Below, piece after piece: positions 27,029-36,572 of a DNA stretch of 64,000 nucleotides (positions are counted from its first letter, which is position 1; every line of letters starts with the position of its first letter). Origin of the DNA: Streptomonospora nanhaiensis. Its GTDB lineage: Bacteria > Actinomycetota > Actinomycetes > Streptosporangiales > Streptosporangiaceae. The DNA lies in NCBI RefSeq assembly GCF_013410565.1, contig NZ_JACCFO010000001.1:4402001-4466000 (forward strand), read 5' to 3'. A program made the translations under genes and the position numbers. The notes beneath the pieces are model-generated. The model had not been told where the DNA came from and made no database searches. It saw only the letters and a list, made by a program, of their open reading frames with translations.

Positions 27029-28242
27029 GGCTGCTCCTTCTCGCTTGGGCGGGTGGCTGGTTGTCGGTTCGCGGGATCGCCGGGGGCGGTGCCGGGGTGC
27101 GCGGGGTTCGAGGGCAGCGCGGCGCGGATGCGCTCGGCCGCGGCCTCGGGTGCGACGTCGTTGATCCACGCCGCCATGCCCGACTCCGAACCGGCGAGGT
27201 ACTTCAGTTTCCCAGGGGCGCGGCGCAGCGTGAACAGCTGGAGGTGCAGGCCGAACTCGGGGTCGGGGGCGCCGTCGGCGCCGACGGGCGCCTGGTGCCA
27301 GGCGGCGATGTAGGGCGTGGGCGGCGCGGCGGGGTCGCCGTCGCGGAAGAGGTTGTCGAAGGCGCGCAGCAGGTCGAGGTAGACGAGGGCGAGGTCGTCG
27401 CGCTCGGTGTCGGAGAGGGCGGTCAGCAGGGGCACCCGCCGCAGCGGGAACAGCCGGACCTCGTAGGGCCAGCGGGCGGCGGCCGGGACGTAGCCCACCC
27501 AGTGCTCGCCCTGGACGACCACGCGGGTGCCGGCCGCGCGCTCGGCGGCCACGACGTCGTCGAACAGGTTGGTGCCGGCCGCGGCCCGGTGCGCGCGGGC
27601 GGTGGCGGTCATGCGCTCGATGCGCGGCGGCACGAACGGGTAGGCGTAGATCTGGCCGTGGGGGTGCTGGAGGGTGACGCCGATCTCCACGCCCCGGTTC
27701 TCGAAGGGGTAGACGTGGGCGACGTCGGCGCGGGCGGCCAGTACCTCGGTGCGGTCGGCCCAGACGTCGATGACGGTGCGGGCCCGCTCGGGCGAGAGGT
27801 CGGCGAAGGAGCCGGTGTGGTCGGAGGTGAAGCAGACGACCTCGCAGCGGCCGGCGCCGGGCCGGGTGACCAGCGCGGGGTCGTCGCCGCCGTCGGCGGC
27901 GACGAGCGGGCCGGGCGAGGGCGCCAGGGAGGGGAAGCGGTTCTCGAAGACGACGACGTCGTAGTCGGGCGCGGGGATCTCGCTCAGGCGGTCGCCGGAG
28001 GTGGGGTCCAGCGGGCACTGGTCGGGCGGGGGCAGGAACGTGCGGTCCTGGCGGTGCGCGGCCAGGGCGACCCACTCGTCGAGCAGGGGGTCGTGGCGCA
28101 GTTGCGAGCCCGGCGCGAAGGGCTGGAGGGGGCGGCGGTCGGCGACCTCGGCGCGGCCGGTGCCGGGGGACTCGTCGTAGTAGATGATCTCCCGCCCGTC
28201 GGCGAGTCGGCCAATCGATCGGTAAACCTGTCGAGTTCGCAC
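27025..28242 (-). CDS. galT: Galactose-1-phosphate uridylyltransferase
   Basis: 405 residues, first gene of the operon. The catalytic HPHGQIYAYPF (His-Pro-His) is in the middle, preceded by VEIGVTLQHPHG and followed by WVGYVPAAARWPYEV; NRFPSLAPS and ETPGHG-like RCEVVCFTSDH lie earlier. It exchanges UMP between UDP-glucose and galactose-1-phosphate. The 235-bp region upstream carries repeated GATCGGTAAA boxes. Confidence 0.95.
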   Translation of the reverse strand: MRTRQVYRSIGRLADGREIIYYDESPGTGRAEVADRRPLQPFAPGSQLRHDPLLDEWVALAAHRQDRTFLPPPDQCPLDPTSGDRLSEIPAPDYDVVVFENRFPSLAPSPGPLVAADGGDDPALVTRPGAGRCEVVCFTSDHTGSFADLSPERARTVIDVWADRTEVLAARADVAHVYPFENRGVEIGVTLQHPHGQIYAYPFVPPRIERMTATARAHRAAAGTNLFDDVVAAERAAGTRVVVQGEHWVGYVPAAARWPYEVRLFPLRRVPLLTALSDTERDDLALVYLDLLRAFDNLFRDGDPAAPPTPYIAAWHQAPVGADGAPDPEFGLHLQLFTLRRAPGKLKYLAGSESGMAAWINDVAPEAAAERIRAALPSNPAHPGTAPGDPANRQPATRPSEKEQP

Positions 28243-28320
28243 AGGTCGAGTCTAGGACATGGGGACAGGTGACTGTATTGGACCGGTATTGAATGCAGTT
28301 GATCGGTAAAGCCGGGCTTT
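28217..28320 (-). promoter_or_regulatory. gal operon promoter/operator region with repeats
   Basis: GATCGGTAAA occurs twice (28217-28226, inside the start of galT, and 28301-28310). GACTGTATTG (28271-28280) and GACCGGTATTG (28281-28291) form a tandem direct repeat about one helical turn apart, and AAAGCC-g-GGCTTT (28308-28320) is a perfect palindrome. The tract is AT-richer than its flanks. Repeats like these suit a DeoR-, ROK- or LacI-type repressor; none is encoded nearby. Confidence 0.5.
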
Positions 28321-28478
28321 GCTGTCCGTTTCCGCTCGGTGTGCCCGGCGGGCTCCCCGGCCCGCCGCCCGGCGCGGTGCGGGCGAGGTGACACCGCCGC
28401 GCCGCCGGGTAGGACCCCGGCGCGGCCGGCCCGTCCAGGGACGCGGGGCGGCCGGGCGGCGAGGGGAGGGCGCGGGCG

Positions 28479-29684
28479 GTGATGGCCTCCGCGAGGACGG
28501 CGCTGATGGACCGGGTGCGGCACTACCGCAACCTGGCGATGGAGACCTACTGGGCGGTTCGGCGCCGGCGCCCGGTCGCCGACCACGCGGTGCGCGCCTA
28601 CGAGCGCTACGCCGACGTCCAGGGCGACCGGCTGGCCGCAGCGGTGACCTACTACGCCTTCCTGTCGTTCTTCCCGCTGCTGGCCCTGGCCTACGCCGCC
28701 GTGGGCTACGCCGCCGCCGTCGAGCCCGCCGCCCGCGACCACCTGGAGCGGGCGCTGGCGGAGTCCCTGCCCGGCCTGTCGGAGGGCCTGCCGGTCGCCG
28801 AGATCGCCGCGGCCCGAACCGGCGCGGGCGTCGTCGGCCTGCTGGGGCTGCTCTACGCCGGGGTGGGCGCCCTGGGCGCGGTCCGCGAGGCGCTGCACCG
28901 CGTCTGGCTCAAGGACGTAACCGGCGGCCCCGGCGTGGTGCTGGCCAAGGCGGCCGACGTCCTGGTCATGGCCGTGCTGGGCGCCTGCCTGCTGGGCTCG
29001 GTGGCGCTGACCAGCGTGGCCCAGGCCGCCACGCACTGGCTGCTGGGCTGGGTGGGCCTGGCCGAGTCGGTCGTGGCGCTGGCCGCCACCCGCGTCCTCG
29101 CCCTGGTCATCGCCATCGCCGTGGACACGGTGATCTTCGTGGTGGTGTTCTCGCGGCTGTCGGGCACCCGCCGCCCGCTGCGGCTGCTGTGGCCCGGCGC
29201 GCTGCTGGCCGCCGCCGGGTTCGAGATCCTCAAGGCCGGCGGCGCGCTGCTGCTGGGCGGCACCCTGAGCAACCCCGTCTACGCGTCGTTCGCGGTGGTG
29301 GTCGGGCTGCTGGTGTGGATCAACCTGGTCATGCGCATGGTGCTGCTGTGCGCCGCCTGGACCGCCACCTGGCTGCCGGTGCCCCCGCCCTACCAGGGGG
29401 CGGTGCCCGTGGACCTGCCCATCGGCCTGGCGCGGGAGGAGCCCACCCGCCAGGCCGTGCGCCAGGACCTCGCCGGCGGCGCCGCCGCGCTGCCCGCCCG
29501 CCCCGGCCCCGAGCGGGCGCCCGGCGGCCCGGCGCGCGCCCGGCCGCGGTGGCCGGGCCGGGGTGCCCTGGGCCGCGCGGCGGGGGCCGCGGCGGGCGGG
29601 CTGGCCGCCGCCGCGCTGGGCGCCTGGCTCGTCCGGCGCCGCCGCGCCCGCCGCGCCCCGGGCGCCGCCCGCGCGGCCGGCTGA
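28479..29684 (+). CDS. YihY/BrkB-family membrane protein
   Basis: 401 residues. About six membrane helices follow a ~60-residue cytoplasmic start. Family marks are DRLAAAVTYYAFLSFFPLLALAYA, LLYAGVGALGAVREALHRVW and NPVYASFAVVVGLLVWINLVMRMVLLCAAWTATWL. The last ~90 residues are Arg/Ala/Pro-rich with a further hydrophobic patch. Despite old names (ribonuclease BN, virulence factor BrkB), the role is not settled; transport or envelope functions are proposed. Start GTG 28479, or the adjacent ATG. Monocistronic. Confidence 0.88.
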   Translation: MMASARTALMDRVRHYRNLAMETYWAVRRRRPVADHAVRAYERYADVQGDRLAAAVTYYAFLSFFPLLALAYAAVGYAAAVEPAARDHLERALAESLPGLSEGLPVAEIAAARTGAGVVGLLGLLYAGVGALGAVREALHRVWLKDVTGGPGVVLAKAADVLVMAVLGACLLGSVALTSVAQAATHWLLGWVGLAESVVALAATRVLALVIAIAVDTVIFVVVFSRLSGTRRPLRLLWPGALLAAAGFEILKAGGALLLGGTLSNPVYASFAVVVGLLVWINLVMRMVLLCAAWTATWLPVPPPYQGAVPVDLPIGLAREEPTRQAVRQDLAGGAAALPARPGPERAPGGPARARPRWPGRGALGRAAGAAAGGLAAAALGAWLVRRRRARRAPGAARAAG

Positions 29685-30188
29685 CCGGGGCGGCGGCCCC
29701 GGTGACCCGCGCCGTCGCCGGCGCGACAACCGGTGCCGCGGGCACGGGTGCGTCTGTCGGTTCGGAAACGGGTACCGGCACAGAGATCACGTATCGGTTA
29801 CTTCAGGGTAGAGGCAGCGGTTGTTGTGTAGCGTGATCTTGAGGCACGGAGGGCCCGCGCGGCCCTCCCGGCGCATCGGGGACCGGCTCCGCCGCTTGAC
29901 CGCCCGGTGCGCTTCCGCGGGTCCGGACCCGGGTCGCCGCCGGCCCCGCGCCGCCGCCCCGTCCTCCCCGGTGGAGGCGCGGGCCGCCCGCCCGCGCGCG
30001 GTCCGCCGCGGCGCGGCGGACATCCCCCTCGGCAGCCCGGCCGCGGTCGCGGCCCCCCTCGGGATCTCCCTACCTCCGACCGAACGGAATCCGGTTATGC
30101 ACCTGTCTGACGGAGCGGTCACCGCCTCGCCTAGGGTGCGATCGATGTCGGTGAGCGCACCGGCCCCACGACTGCGCGGAGGTTGACC
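29685..30188. other. Intergenic region before GCS2-type ligase gene
   Basis: About 500 bp with no convincing gene. It holds a terminator-like hairpin at 29848-29868. TGACGG with TAGGGT 18 bases later (about 30112-30140) is a weak promoter candidate for the gene at 30189. Confidence 0.4.
29848..29868 (+). terminator. Hairpin after BrkB-type gene
   Basis: GGAGGGCC-cgcgc-GGCCCTCC, a perfect 8-bp stem 164 bases past the stop. Confidence 0.4.
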
Positions 30189-31430
30189 GTGGCCATCGAA
30201 TTCAACGCGTCGGAACGCGCGACCCTGGGAGTGGAGTGGGAGCTGCAGCTCGTCGACCTGCACACCCGCCACCTGCGCCAGGAGGCCCAGCAGGTCCTGG
30301 GCGAGCTGCCCGACCTCAGTGAGACCGGCGACAACCCGCCGCTGCGCCACGAGCTGATGCAGTGCACGGTCGAGGTGGTCACCGGCATCTGCGAGACCGT
30401 CGAGGAGGCCAAGACCGACCTGGCGGCCAGCATCGGCCGCCTCACCGAGGTGCTCGGGCCGCGCGGGACCGCGCTGATGTGCACTGGCACCCACCCGCTG
30501 GACGACTGGCGCGACCAGACCCTGTCGCCGGTGCAGCGCTACGGCGAGCTGATCGACGAGATGCAGTGGCTGGCGCGGCGCATCCTCACCTTCGGGGTCC
30601 ACGTGCACGTGGGCGTGCGCTCGCGCGACAAGGCGATCCCCATCCTCAACGCGCTGGCCAACTACCTGCCGCACTTCCTGGCGCTGACCGCCTCCAGCCC
30701 GTTCTGGAGCGGGCACGACACCGGGCTGGCCTCCAGCCGCTCCATCGTGTTCGGCGCGCTGCCCACCGCGGGGCCGCCGCCGCACCTGCCGCACTGGAGC
30801 GCCTTCGAGGAATATATGGAAACCCTGCTCCGCGCCGGGACCATATCGAGTATCAAGGAAGTCTGGTGGGACGTCCGGCCCCATCCCGACTTCGGTACCG
30901 TCGAGATCCGGATGTTCGACGGCATCCCCACGCTGCGCGAGGTCGGTATGGCGGCGGCGCTCTCCCAGAGCCTGGTGCGGCTGTTCGACCAGCAGCTCGA
31001 CCGCGGCTACGGGCTGCCCAGCCCCCCCAGCTGGGTGGTCAACGACAACAAGTGGCGCGCCACCCGCTACGGCCTGGACGCCCGCGTCATCACCGACGAC
31101 CGGGGGAGCACCGTCCCGCTGCGCGACGACCTCTACGAACTGCTGCGCGAACTGAGACCCGTGGCCGCGCGGCTGGGGTGCGCCGAGGACCTCGACGTCG
31201 CCGCCGAGATCCTGGACAAGGGCGCGTCCTACGAGCGTCAACGTGCCGTCATCGCCGACGGCGGCACCCTGAACGACGTCGTGGACCTGCTGGTGGCGGA
31301 GTTCCGCGAGGGCGGGCTCCCGGCGGGTCCGGCCGCACCCGGCGGCTCCAACGGCACGCGGCCGGGCCGCGGCGACACCGGCACCGACAATGCGACGAGG
31401 AACAGGGGGCCATCCCATGCAGGGGCGTGA
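30189..31430 (+). CDS. GCS2-type carboxylate-amine ligase (glutamate--cysteine ligase family 2)
   Basis: 413 residues from GTG 30189, six bases after GGAGG (TTG 30183 is an alternative). LGVEWELQLVDLHTRHL begins the ATP-dependent ligase fold of the YbdK/GCS2 family; FGVHVHVGVRSRDKAI and GTVEIRMFDGIPTLRE are diagnostic. Members join glutamate and cysteine or an unknown amine-acid pair. The C-terminal ~40 residues are Gly/Pro-rich. Its end overlaps the next gene by 14 bp, linking it to an M20 amidohydrolase. Whether the product is gamma-glutamylcysteine is not shown here. Confidence 0.85.
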   Translation: MAIEFNASERATLGVEWELQLVDLHTRHLRQEAQQVLGELPDLSETGDNPPLRHELMQCTVEVVTGICETVEEAKTDLAASIGRLTEVLGPRGTALMCTGTHPLDDWRDQTLSPVQRYGELIDEMQWLARRILTFGVHVHVGVRSRDKAIPILNALANYLPHFLALTASSPFWSGHDTGLASSRSIVFGALPTAGPPPHLPHWSAFEEYMETLLRAGTISSIKEVWWDVRPHPDFGTVEIRMFDGIPTLREVGMAAALSQSLVRLFDQQLDRGYGLPSPPSWVVNDNKWRATRYGLDARVITDDRGSTVPLRDDLYELLRELRPVAARLGCAEDLDVAAEILDKGASYERQRAVIADGGTLNDVVDLLVAEFREGGLPAGPAAPGGSNGTRPGRGDTGTDNATRNRGPSHAGA

Positions 31431-32658
31431 CCTGCGGGAGCAGTTGAACGCGTTTCTGGCGCGCCACGAGCGCGAATTCACCGAGTTCCGGCGGGATCTG
31501 CACATGCACCCTGAACTCGCGTTCGCCGAGCACCGCACCACCCAGCGGCTCATCGAGCGGCTGCGCGGTGCGGGGCTCGCGCCGCGCCCGCTCCCGCACA
31601 CCACCGGGCTGGTCTGCGACATCGGCTCCGGTGAGGGCCCCACCGTCGCGCTGCGCGCCGACATCGACGCGCTGCCGCTCAGCGACGAGAAGGACGTGCC
31701 CTACCGCTCGACCGTGCCCGGCGCCGCCCACGCCTGCGGCCACGACGTCCACACCACCGTGCTGCTGGCCACCGGGCTGTTCCTGGCCCAGCAGGCCCGC
31801 GCCGGCGCGCTGCCGGGCCGGGTGCGGCTGCTGTTCCAGCCCGCCGAGGAGCTGCCCGGCGGCGCCCGCGAGGTGATCGAGGCCGGCGGGATCGACGGCG
31901 TCGACCGCGTCTTCGCGCTGCACTGCGACCCCCGCCTGGTCACCGGCCAGGTGGGGCTGCGCACCGGCGCCATCACCGCCGCCTGCGACCAGGTGCTGGT
32001 GCGGCTGTCGGGCCCGGGCGGCCACACCGCCCGCCCCCACCTGACCGCCGACCTCGTCTACGCCCTGGGCAAGGTCGTCACCGAGCTGCCCGCGGCGCTG
32101 TCGCGGCGGGTCGACCCCCGTGCCGGGTTCAGCCTGGTGTGGGGGCGGGTCAGCGCGGGCTCGGCGGCCAACGCCATCCCCGACGACGGCGTGGCCGAGG
32201 GCACGGTGCGCTGCCTGGACGACAGCGCCTGGCACGCCGCCCCCGAACTCATCACCGATCTCGTGCGCGCCGCCGTGGCCCCCTACGGCGCCGAGGCCGA
32301 GGTCGACTACCGGCGCGGGGTGCCGCCCACCGTCAACGAGGCCACCAGCGTGCGCATGCTCCAGGACGCCTGCACCCAGGTGCTGGGCCCGGAGTCCGTC
32401 GCCGCCACCCCCCAGAGCCTGGGCGGCGAGGACTTCGCCTGGTACCTGGAGCACGTGCCCGGGGCGCTGGCCCGCCTGGGCACGCACTCCCCGCGCTCCA
32501 GCGCGCCAATGCTCGACCTGCACCGCGGCACGTTCGACGTCGACGAGCGGGCGATCGGCGTGGGCGTGCAGCTCATGGCGGCCACCGCGCTGACGGCGCT
32601 GTGGGAGGGCGCGCGCTCGGCCGGCGGCGACCCCGTGCAGGACGCCGCGCTGGCCTGA
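31417..32658 (+). CDS. M20-family amidohydrolase (N-acyl-amino-acid/hippurate hydrolase type)
   Basis: 413 residues. [17 protein letters not shown], the metal-binding [32 protein letters not shown] and the dimerisation loop [16 protein letters not shown] mark the M20D aminoacylase-like amidohydrolases, with [20 protein letters not shown] at the C-terminus. They cleave N-acyl groups from amino acids or conjugates. The start ATG 31417 lies within the end of the ligase gene (14-bp overlap), so synthesis and cleavage of an amide may be co-regulated. Substrate unknown. Confidence 0.9.
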   Translation: MQGRDLREQLNAFLARHEREFTEFRRDLHMHPELAFAEHRTTQRLIERLRGAGLAPRPLPHTTGLVCDIGSGEGPTVALRADIDALPLSDEKDVPYRSTVPGAAHACGHDVHTTVLLATGLFLAQQARAGALPGRVRLLFQPAEELPGGAREVIEAGGIDGVDRVFALHCDPRLVTGQVGLRTGAITAACDQVLVRLSGPGGHTARPHLTADLVYALGKVVTELPAALSRRVDPRAGFSLVWGRVSAGSAANAIPDDGVAEGTVRCLDDSAWHAAPELITDLVRAAVAPYGAEAEVDYRRGVPPTVNEATSVRMLQDACTQVLGPESVAATPQSLGGEDFAWYLEHVPGALARLGTHSPRSSAPMLDLHRGTFDVDERAIGVGVQLMAATALTALWEGARSAGGDPVQDAALA

Positions 32659-32735
32659 GCCTCGCCGCTCCCGGCGGGGCCGCCCCAGCTCACGGGGGTG
32701 GCCGCGGGGTGGCGCGGCGGGGGAGGGGTGGTGGC

Positions 32736-33845
32736 ATGCTGAGGAACATGAGCCACCCGTTGACACTCGAACAGATCCGGCGCGCCCCCAAGGTCCTGCT
32801 GCACGACCACCTCGACGGCGGGCTGCGGCCGGCCACCGTCGTGGAGCTGGCCGAGGCGGTCGGCTACACCGGCCTGCCCGCCACCGATCCCGCCGAGCTG
32901 GGCGCCTGGTTCCGCGACGCCGCCGACTCCGGCGCGCTGGAGCGCTACCTGGAGACCTTCACCCACACGGTGGCGGTGATGCAGACGCGCGAGGCGCTGG
33001 TGCGGGTGGCGGCCGAGTGCGCCGAGGACCTCGCCGCCGACGGGGTCGTCTACGCCGAGGTCCGCTACGCCCCCGAGCAGCACCTGGAGGGCGGGCTGAA
33101 CCTGGACGAGGTGGTCGAGGCGGTCCTGGAGGGCTTCCGGGTCGGCCGGGAGCGCGCCGCCGAGCAGGGCCGCTCCATCCGGGTGGGCACGCTGCTGACC
33201 GCGATGCGGCACGCGGCCCGCTCCCGCGAGATCGCCGAGCTGGCGGTGCGCTACCGCGACGTGGGCGTGGTGGGGTTCGACATCGCCGGCGCCGAGGCGG
33301 GGCACCCGCCCACCCGCCACCTGGACGCCTTCGAGTACCTGCGCCGGGAGAACGCCCACTTCACCATCCACGCCGGCGAGGCGTTCGGGCTGCCCTCGAT
33401 CTGGGAGGCCGTGCAGTGGTGCGGCGCCGACCGGCTGGGCCACGGGGTGCGCATCGTGGACGACATCGAGTTCGCCGAGGGCGGCGAGGTCCGCATGGGC
33501 CGCCTGGCGCGCTACGTCCGCGACACCCGGGTGCCGCTGGAGATGTGCCCCAGCTCCAACGTGCAGACCGGCGCGGCGGTCTCGATCGCCGAGCACCCCA
33601 TCGGGCTGCTGCGCGACCTGCGCTTCCGGGTCACGGTCAACACCGACAACCGGCTCCAGTCGGGCACCAGCCTGTCGGAGGAGTTCGCCAAGCTGTCGTC
33701 GGCGTTCGGCTATGACTGGGACGACCTCCAGTGGTTCACCGTCAACGCGATGAAGTCGTCGTTCCTGCCCTTCGACGAGCGGCTGGCGCTGATCAACGGC
33801 CGCATCAAGCCCGGGTTCGCGCAGCTGAAGTGGGCGGCGCGGTGA
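32736..33845 (+). CDS. add: Adenosine deaminase
   Basis: 369 residues from ATG 32736, nine bases after GGAGG; ATG 32748 ([16 protein letters not shown]) is an alternative whose spacing is poorer. Zinc and catalytic motifs are complete: [11 protein letters not shown] (His-x-His), [11 protein letters not shown] (His, Glu), [12 protein letters not shown] and [19 protein letters not shown] (Asp-Asp equivalent as Thr-Asp-Asn). It hydrolyses adenosine to inosine, feeding the phosphorylase at 34974. It overlaps the following gene (GTGA). Confidence 0.95.
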   Translation: MLRNMSHPLTLEQIRRAPKVLLHDHLDGGLRPATVVELAEAVGYTGLPATDPAELGAWFRDAADSGALERYLETFTHTVAVMQTREALVRVAAECAEDLAADGVVYAEVRYAPEQHLEGGLNLDEVVEAVLEGFRVGRERAAEQGRSIRVGTLLTAMRHAARSREIAELAVRYRDVGVVGFDIAGAEAGHPPTRHLDAFEYLRRENAHFTIHAGEAFGLPSIWEAVQWCGADRLGHGVRIVDDIEFAEGGEVRMGRLARYVRDTRVPLEMCPSSNVQTGAAVSIAEHPIGLLRDLRFRVTVNTDNRLQSGTSLSEEFAKLSSAFGYDWDDLQWFTVNAMKSSFLPFDERLALINGRIKPGFAQLKWAAR

Positions 33846-34438
33846 GACCGCTGACCGCGCCGATGCCGCGCGTGCTGGGCTGGGTGTGGATCGGCGTGGT
33901 GGTGCTGCTGATGGCCGACCTCGTCCTCAACGGCAGCGGCCGCTCCAGCCTCATCGCCGGTGCGGTCCTGCTGGTCACCGCCGGCGGCGCCTACACGCTG
34001 TGGCTGCGCCCGCGCGTGGTGCCCACCGACGAGGGCGTGCGGCTGGTCAACCCGCTGCGCGACACGTTCGTGCCGTGGTCGGCGTTCACCTGGGCCGATG
34101 TCACCGACGTGCTGCGCGTGCACGCGGGCGAGGCGGTGTTCCGCTCCTGGCCGCTGCGCGAGACCCGGCGCTCGCGGGTGCGCGAGAACCTGCTGCGGGC
34201 GCGCGACGGCGGCCCGGTGCCCGACGACGACGCCGGGCAGGACCCCCGCGCGATGCGGCCGGTGGACCTCGCCGCGCGGCGGTTGCGCCAGGAGGCCGAG
34301 CGGCGCAAGGCTGCGCCCGCGCCCGCCTCCGGCGGCGGGTCCGCGGAGGCGCGGCCGGTCACCGTGTGGGCGCCGGACGCGCTCGCGGCGCTGGGGATCC
34401 CGCTGGTGCTGCTGCTGGCCGTGCTCGTCCTGGGGTGA
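33842..34438 (+). CDS. PH-domain membrane protein (bPH_6-like)
   Basis: 198 residues from GTG 33842 overlapping the add stop. Two N-terminal membrane helices ([43 protein letters not shown]) precede a bacterial PH-like domain ([36 protein letters not shown]), then a charged linker and a C-terminal hydrophobic helix ([18 protein letters not shown]). Such proteins are common in actinomycetes without assigned function. Coupled to adenosine deaminase by overlap only. Confidence 0.78.
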   Translation: MRPLTAPMPRVLGWVWIGVVVLLMADLVLNGSGRSSLIAGAVLLVTAGGAYTLWLRPRVVPTDEGVRLVNPLRDTFVPWSAFTWADVTDVLRVHAGEAVFRSWPLRETRRSRVRENLLRARDGGPVPDDDAGQDPRAMRPVDLAARRLRQEAERRKAAPAPASGGGSAEARPVTVWAPDALAALGIPLVLLLAVLVLG

Positions 34439-34457
34439 GGCCGGCCGGGCCGGGGGG

Positions 34458-34499
34458 TTGACCGCCGCGCGGATACCTGGTTAGGTAAGGCATGCCTAA
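34458..34499 (+). promoter_or_regulatory. Promoter overlapped by DtxR/IdeR-type iron box, no obvious gene
   Basis: TTGACC (34458-34463) and TTAGGT (34481-34486) are separated by exactly 17 bases, a near-ideal primary promoter. The -10 lies inside TTAGGTAAGGCATGCCTAA (34481-34499), which matches 15 of 19 positions of the DtxR/IdeR/DmdR consensus (TTAGGTTAGGCTAACCTAA). Repressor covering the -10 is the classical arrangement. Confidence 0.65.
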
Positions 34500-34860
34500 T
34501 GGGCGGTGCGAGGCCGGCCGGCGGACACGCGGATCACCGGCCCGCCTTCGTGCCACACGGCCCCGCGGCATGGGTCACCCAACTGAATAGCGGCGCGCCG
34601 CGGCACGGATCGCCACCCGTGCCCCGCGCGGACCGCCGGTCACGGGGACCGCCGGGCCGCGCGCCACCCGGCGCGACGCACCACCGAGAAGGTGACGGTG
34701 CGGCGAGGGCTCGCCACCGGGTCTGCGGGGACCCGTGCCCGCGCCGTACCGGGGACCGCGCAGGCCGCGGCGCTTCGGGCGCCTCCTCCTGCGCCTCGGG
34801 AGGCCGCTCGCCACGCGGGCGCCCGACGACCCGCGGACACCGCGCGGTCCCGCAGACGCC

Positions 34861-34905
34861 GGTGCGCCCGGCGGCCCTTACGCGGATGGGGCCGCCGGGC
34901 GCACC
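34861..34905. terminator. Perfect 17-bp-stem terminator
   Basis: GGTGCGCCCGGCGGCCC and its exact complement flank an 11-base loop. It lies 68 bases past the leftward phosphorylase stop and would also end a rightward transcript from the iron-box promoter. Confidence 0.7.
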
Positions 34906-34973
34906 GCGCGTTCCGTGCGCTCCGCGCGCTTCGCGCAACGCGGCCGCGCGGGGCCGCGCCGATCCCCGCCGCC

Positions 34974-35804
34974 TCACGCCAGCGCGAGGGTGGCGTTGAG
35001 CAGGGACCCGAGCCGCTGGGCGCGCTGCTGGATGACGTCCAGCGCCCGCAGGGTGTCGAAGGGCTCGAACACCGCCCCCACGGCGTCGTTGCTGACCACC
35101 GCCACCCCCAGCACCTCGGCGCCCATCTCCACGGCCGCGATGGTCTCCAGCGCGAACGAGCGCCCCACCAGGTCGGCTCCGGCGTTGCGCAGCATGCCCA
35201 GTTCGGCCGGGGTCTGGAACTGCGGCCCCAGCAGCGAGGCGTAGACCCCCTCGGCCAGGCTCGGGTCGACGTCGGCGACGATCCGGCGCAGCCGCGGGCT
35301 GTAGGCGGCGGTCAGGTCCACGAAGTCGGGCCCGGCCAGCGGCGAGGTGGCGGTCAGGTTGATGTGGTCGCGCAGCACGATGGGCTGGCCCACCGCGAAG
35401 TCGGCGCGCAGCGACCCGGCGGCGCCGGTGAGCACCACGGTCGAGGCGCCCGCCGCGATCCCGGTGCGCACCGCGTGCGCGATGCGCATGGGGTCGTGCT
35501 CCTCGTAGAGGTGGGTGCGGCCGCAGAAGACCACGACGCGCTTGCTGTCGACCCACGTGCTGCGGACCTTGGTCTGGTGCCCCAAGGCGGTCGGCGCGAC
35601 GAACCCCGGAAGCTCGGTCATGTCCAGTTCGATGTCTGCCACGCCCAGGGTGTCGGCCGCCCCGGCCCAGCCCGAGCCGAGGATCACCATGGCGTCGTAG
35701 GAGTCGGCCCCGGTGCGGGCCTTCAGTTCGTCGGCGGCCTGGGCGGCCAGCCGCTTCGCCTGGGCGGTCCCCGTCGTTGGGCGCACTTGCGTGGATTCGC
35801 TCAC
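34974..35804 (-). CDS. Purine-nucleoside phosphorylase (trimeric type)
   Basis: 276 residues. VILGSGWAGAA binds phosphate, FCGRTHLYEEHDP and LTGAAGSLRADFAVGQ form the active site, LLGPQFQTPAEL is followed by ETIAAVEMGAEVLGVAVVSNDAVG with the purine-contacting Glu/Asn segment. This is the family of trimeric PNPs acting on inosine and guanosine. It completes salvage with adenosine deaminase upstream, although on the opposite strand. Three bases before the end of the frame the sequence becomes extremely GC-rich. Confidence 0.94.
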   Translation of the reverse strand: MSESTQVRPTTGTAQAKRLAAQAADELKARTGADSYDAMVILGSGWAGAADTLGVADIELDMTELPGFVAPTALGHQTKVRSTWVDSKRVVVFCGRTHLYEEHDPMRIAHAVRTGIAAGASTVVLTGAAGSLRADFAVGQPIVLRDHINLTATSPLAGPDFVDLTAAYSPRLRRIVADVDPSLAEGVYASLLGPQFQTPAELGMLRNAGADLVGRSFALETIAAVEMGAEVLGVAVVSNDAVGAVFEPFDTLRALDVIQQRAQRLGSLLNATLALA

Positions 35805-35961
35805 ATCTCAGGAGCGTACCTGTGTGTAACCGCTCAGTTCCGGAACGCAACGCAGCGTGTTCGAATTCGCCCGAAACCCCAGTAGGGGTCAGGTTCCCAC
35901 CAGGAATACCGCACGGGCCGCCGAATACCGGCGGCGCGCGGGCGCGGCGGCGCGGGCGCGC

Positions 35962-36417
35962 TCAGCGATCGGCCGGGTCGCACGGCCGCGCCCGCAGCGC
36001 CTCGACGTAGAACGGCGGCGCGCCCGCCTTCTCGGCGGCGTCGGCCAGCAGGCCCAGGTACAGCGCCGAGGGCAGCCCGCCCTCGTAGTCGTTGAGCACG
36101 TGGGTCCAGGCCGCGACCTCGCCCTCCAGCAGCGTGGCCGCGCGCACCCGCAGCCTTGAGTACAGCCCGAAGGCTGTGCCCGCGCACCCGTCGACGTGCG
36201 CTTCGTCGCATTCGGCGACGTCGTAGAGCGCCACGAACACGCTGGCCGAGGAGTCCTCGACGATGGTGGCCAGCGCCCCGCCCCAGGGCCCCGGGCCCCC
36301 GCCGAACGTCAGCCGCCACCCCTCCAGCCAGCCGGTCGCCCACAGCGGCGAGCGCGGCGCGTGCTCCGCCATGTACTCCGGATCCAGGTTGGTGCCATAT
36401 GCGGCATAGATGGACAC
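35962..36417 (-). CDS. Gamma-glutamylcyclotransferase-like protein
   Basis: 151 residues. The N-terminal YAAYGTNLDPEYM is the family YGxNL substrate loop, followed by WRLTFGGGPGPWGGALATIVED and VFVALYDVAECDEAHVDG. The family cleaves gamma-glutamyl amides to 5-oxoproline, but the catalytic Glu is not clear to me. Start GTG 36417 has no ribosome site; TAGCAT lies 6 bases upstream on the same strand, so the mRNA is probably leaderless. A functional link with the GCS2-type ligase at 30189 is possible but not shown. Confidence 0.8.
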   Translation of the reverse strand: MSIYAAYGTNLDPEYMAEHAPRSPLWATGWLEGWRLTFGGGPGPWGGALATIVEDSSASVFVALYDVAECDEAHVDGCAGTAFGLYSRLRVRAATLLEGEVAAWTHVLNDYEGGLPSALYLGLLADAAEKAGAPPFYVEALRARPCDPADR

Positions 36418-36572
36418 CGCAGCATGCTAAGCCGACCTCCCCCGCCCCCCGTTGCGTTTCCCGCCGCTCGGCATGGCGGACAATGGGTAGACGGCAGATG
36501 TGAGAGAACGCGGGGCGGCGCCCACGAGGCGCGCGCGCACGGCGGTCGGCCGCCAGAGGGAGTGAAGCAGAC

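Larger units (their letters stand above)
34439..34973. other. Long spacer with orphan iron box and no recognisable gene
   Basis: 535 bp between converging genes. It starts with a promoter and iron box (34458-34499) reading right and ends with a 17-bp terminator stem (34861-34905). The reading frame beginning at 34499 has Arg/Pro/Gly composition unlike a protein, so the ~410-base transcription unit looks non-coding or holds only a tiny peptide. Confidence 0.5.

Noticed and set aside
34499-34999. 166-codon frame starting inside the iron box
   Set aside because: Could be read from a leaderless mRNA, but it is mostly Arg, Pro, Gly and Ala, has no motif and runs into the phosphorylase 3' end; a non-coding unit is more likely.
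35858-35880. GTTCGAATTCGCCC, resembling a tRNA T-loop
   Set aside because: No acceptor, D or anticodon stems can be drawn around it, and it falls in the promoter region of the phosphorylase gene.
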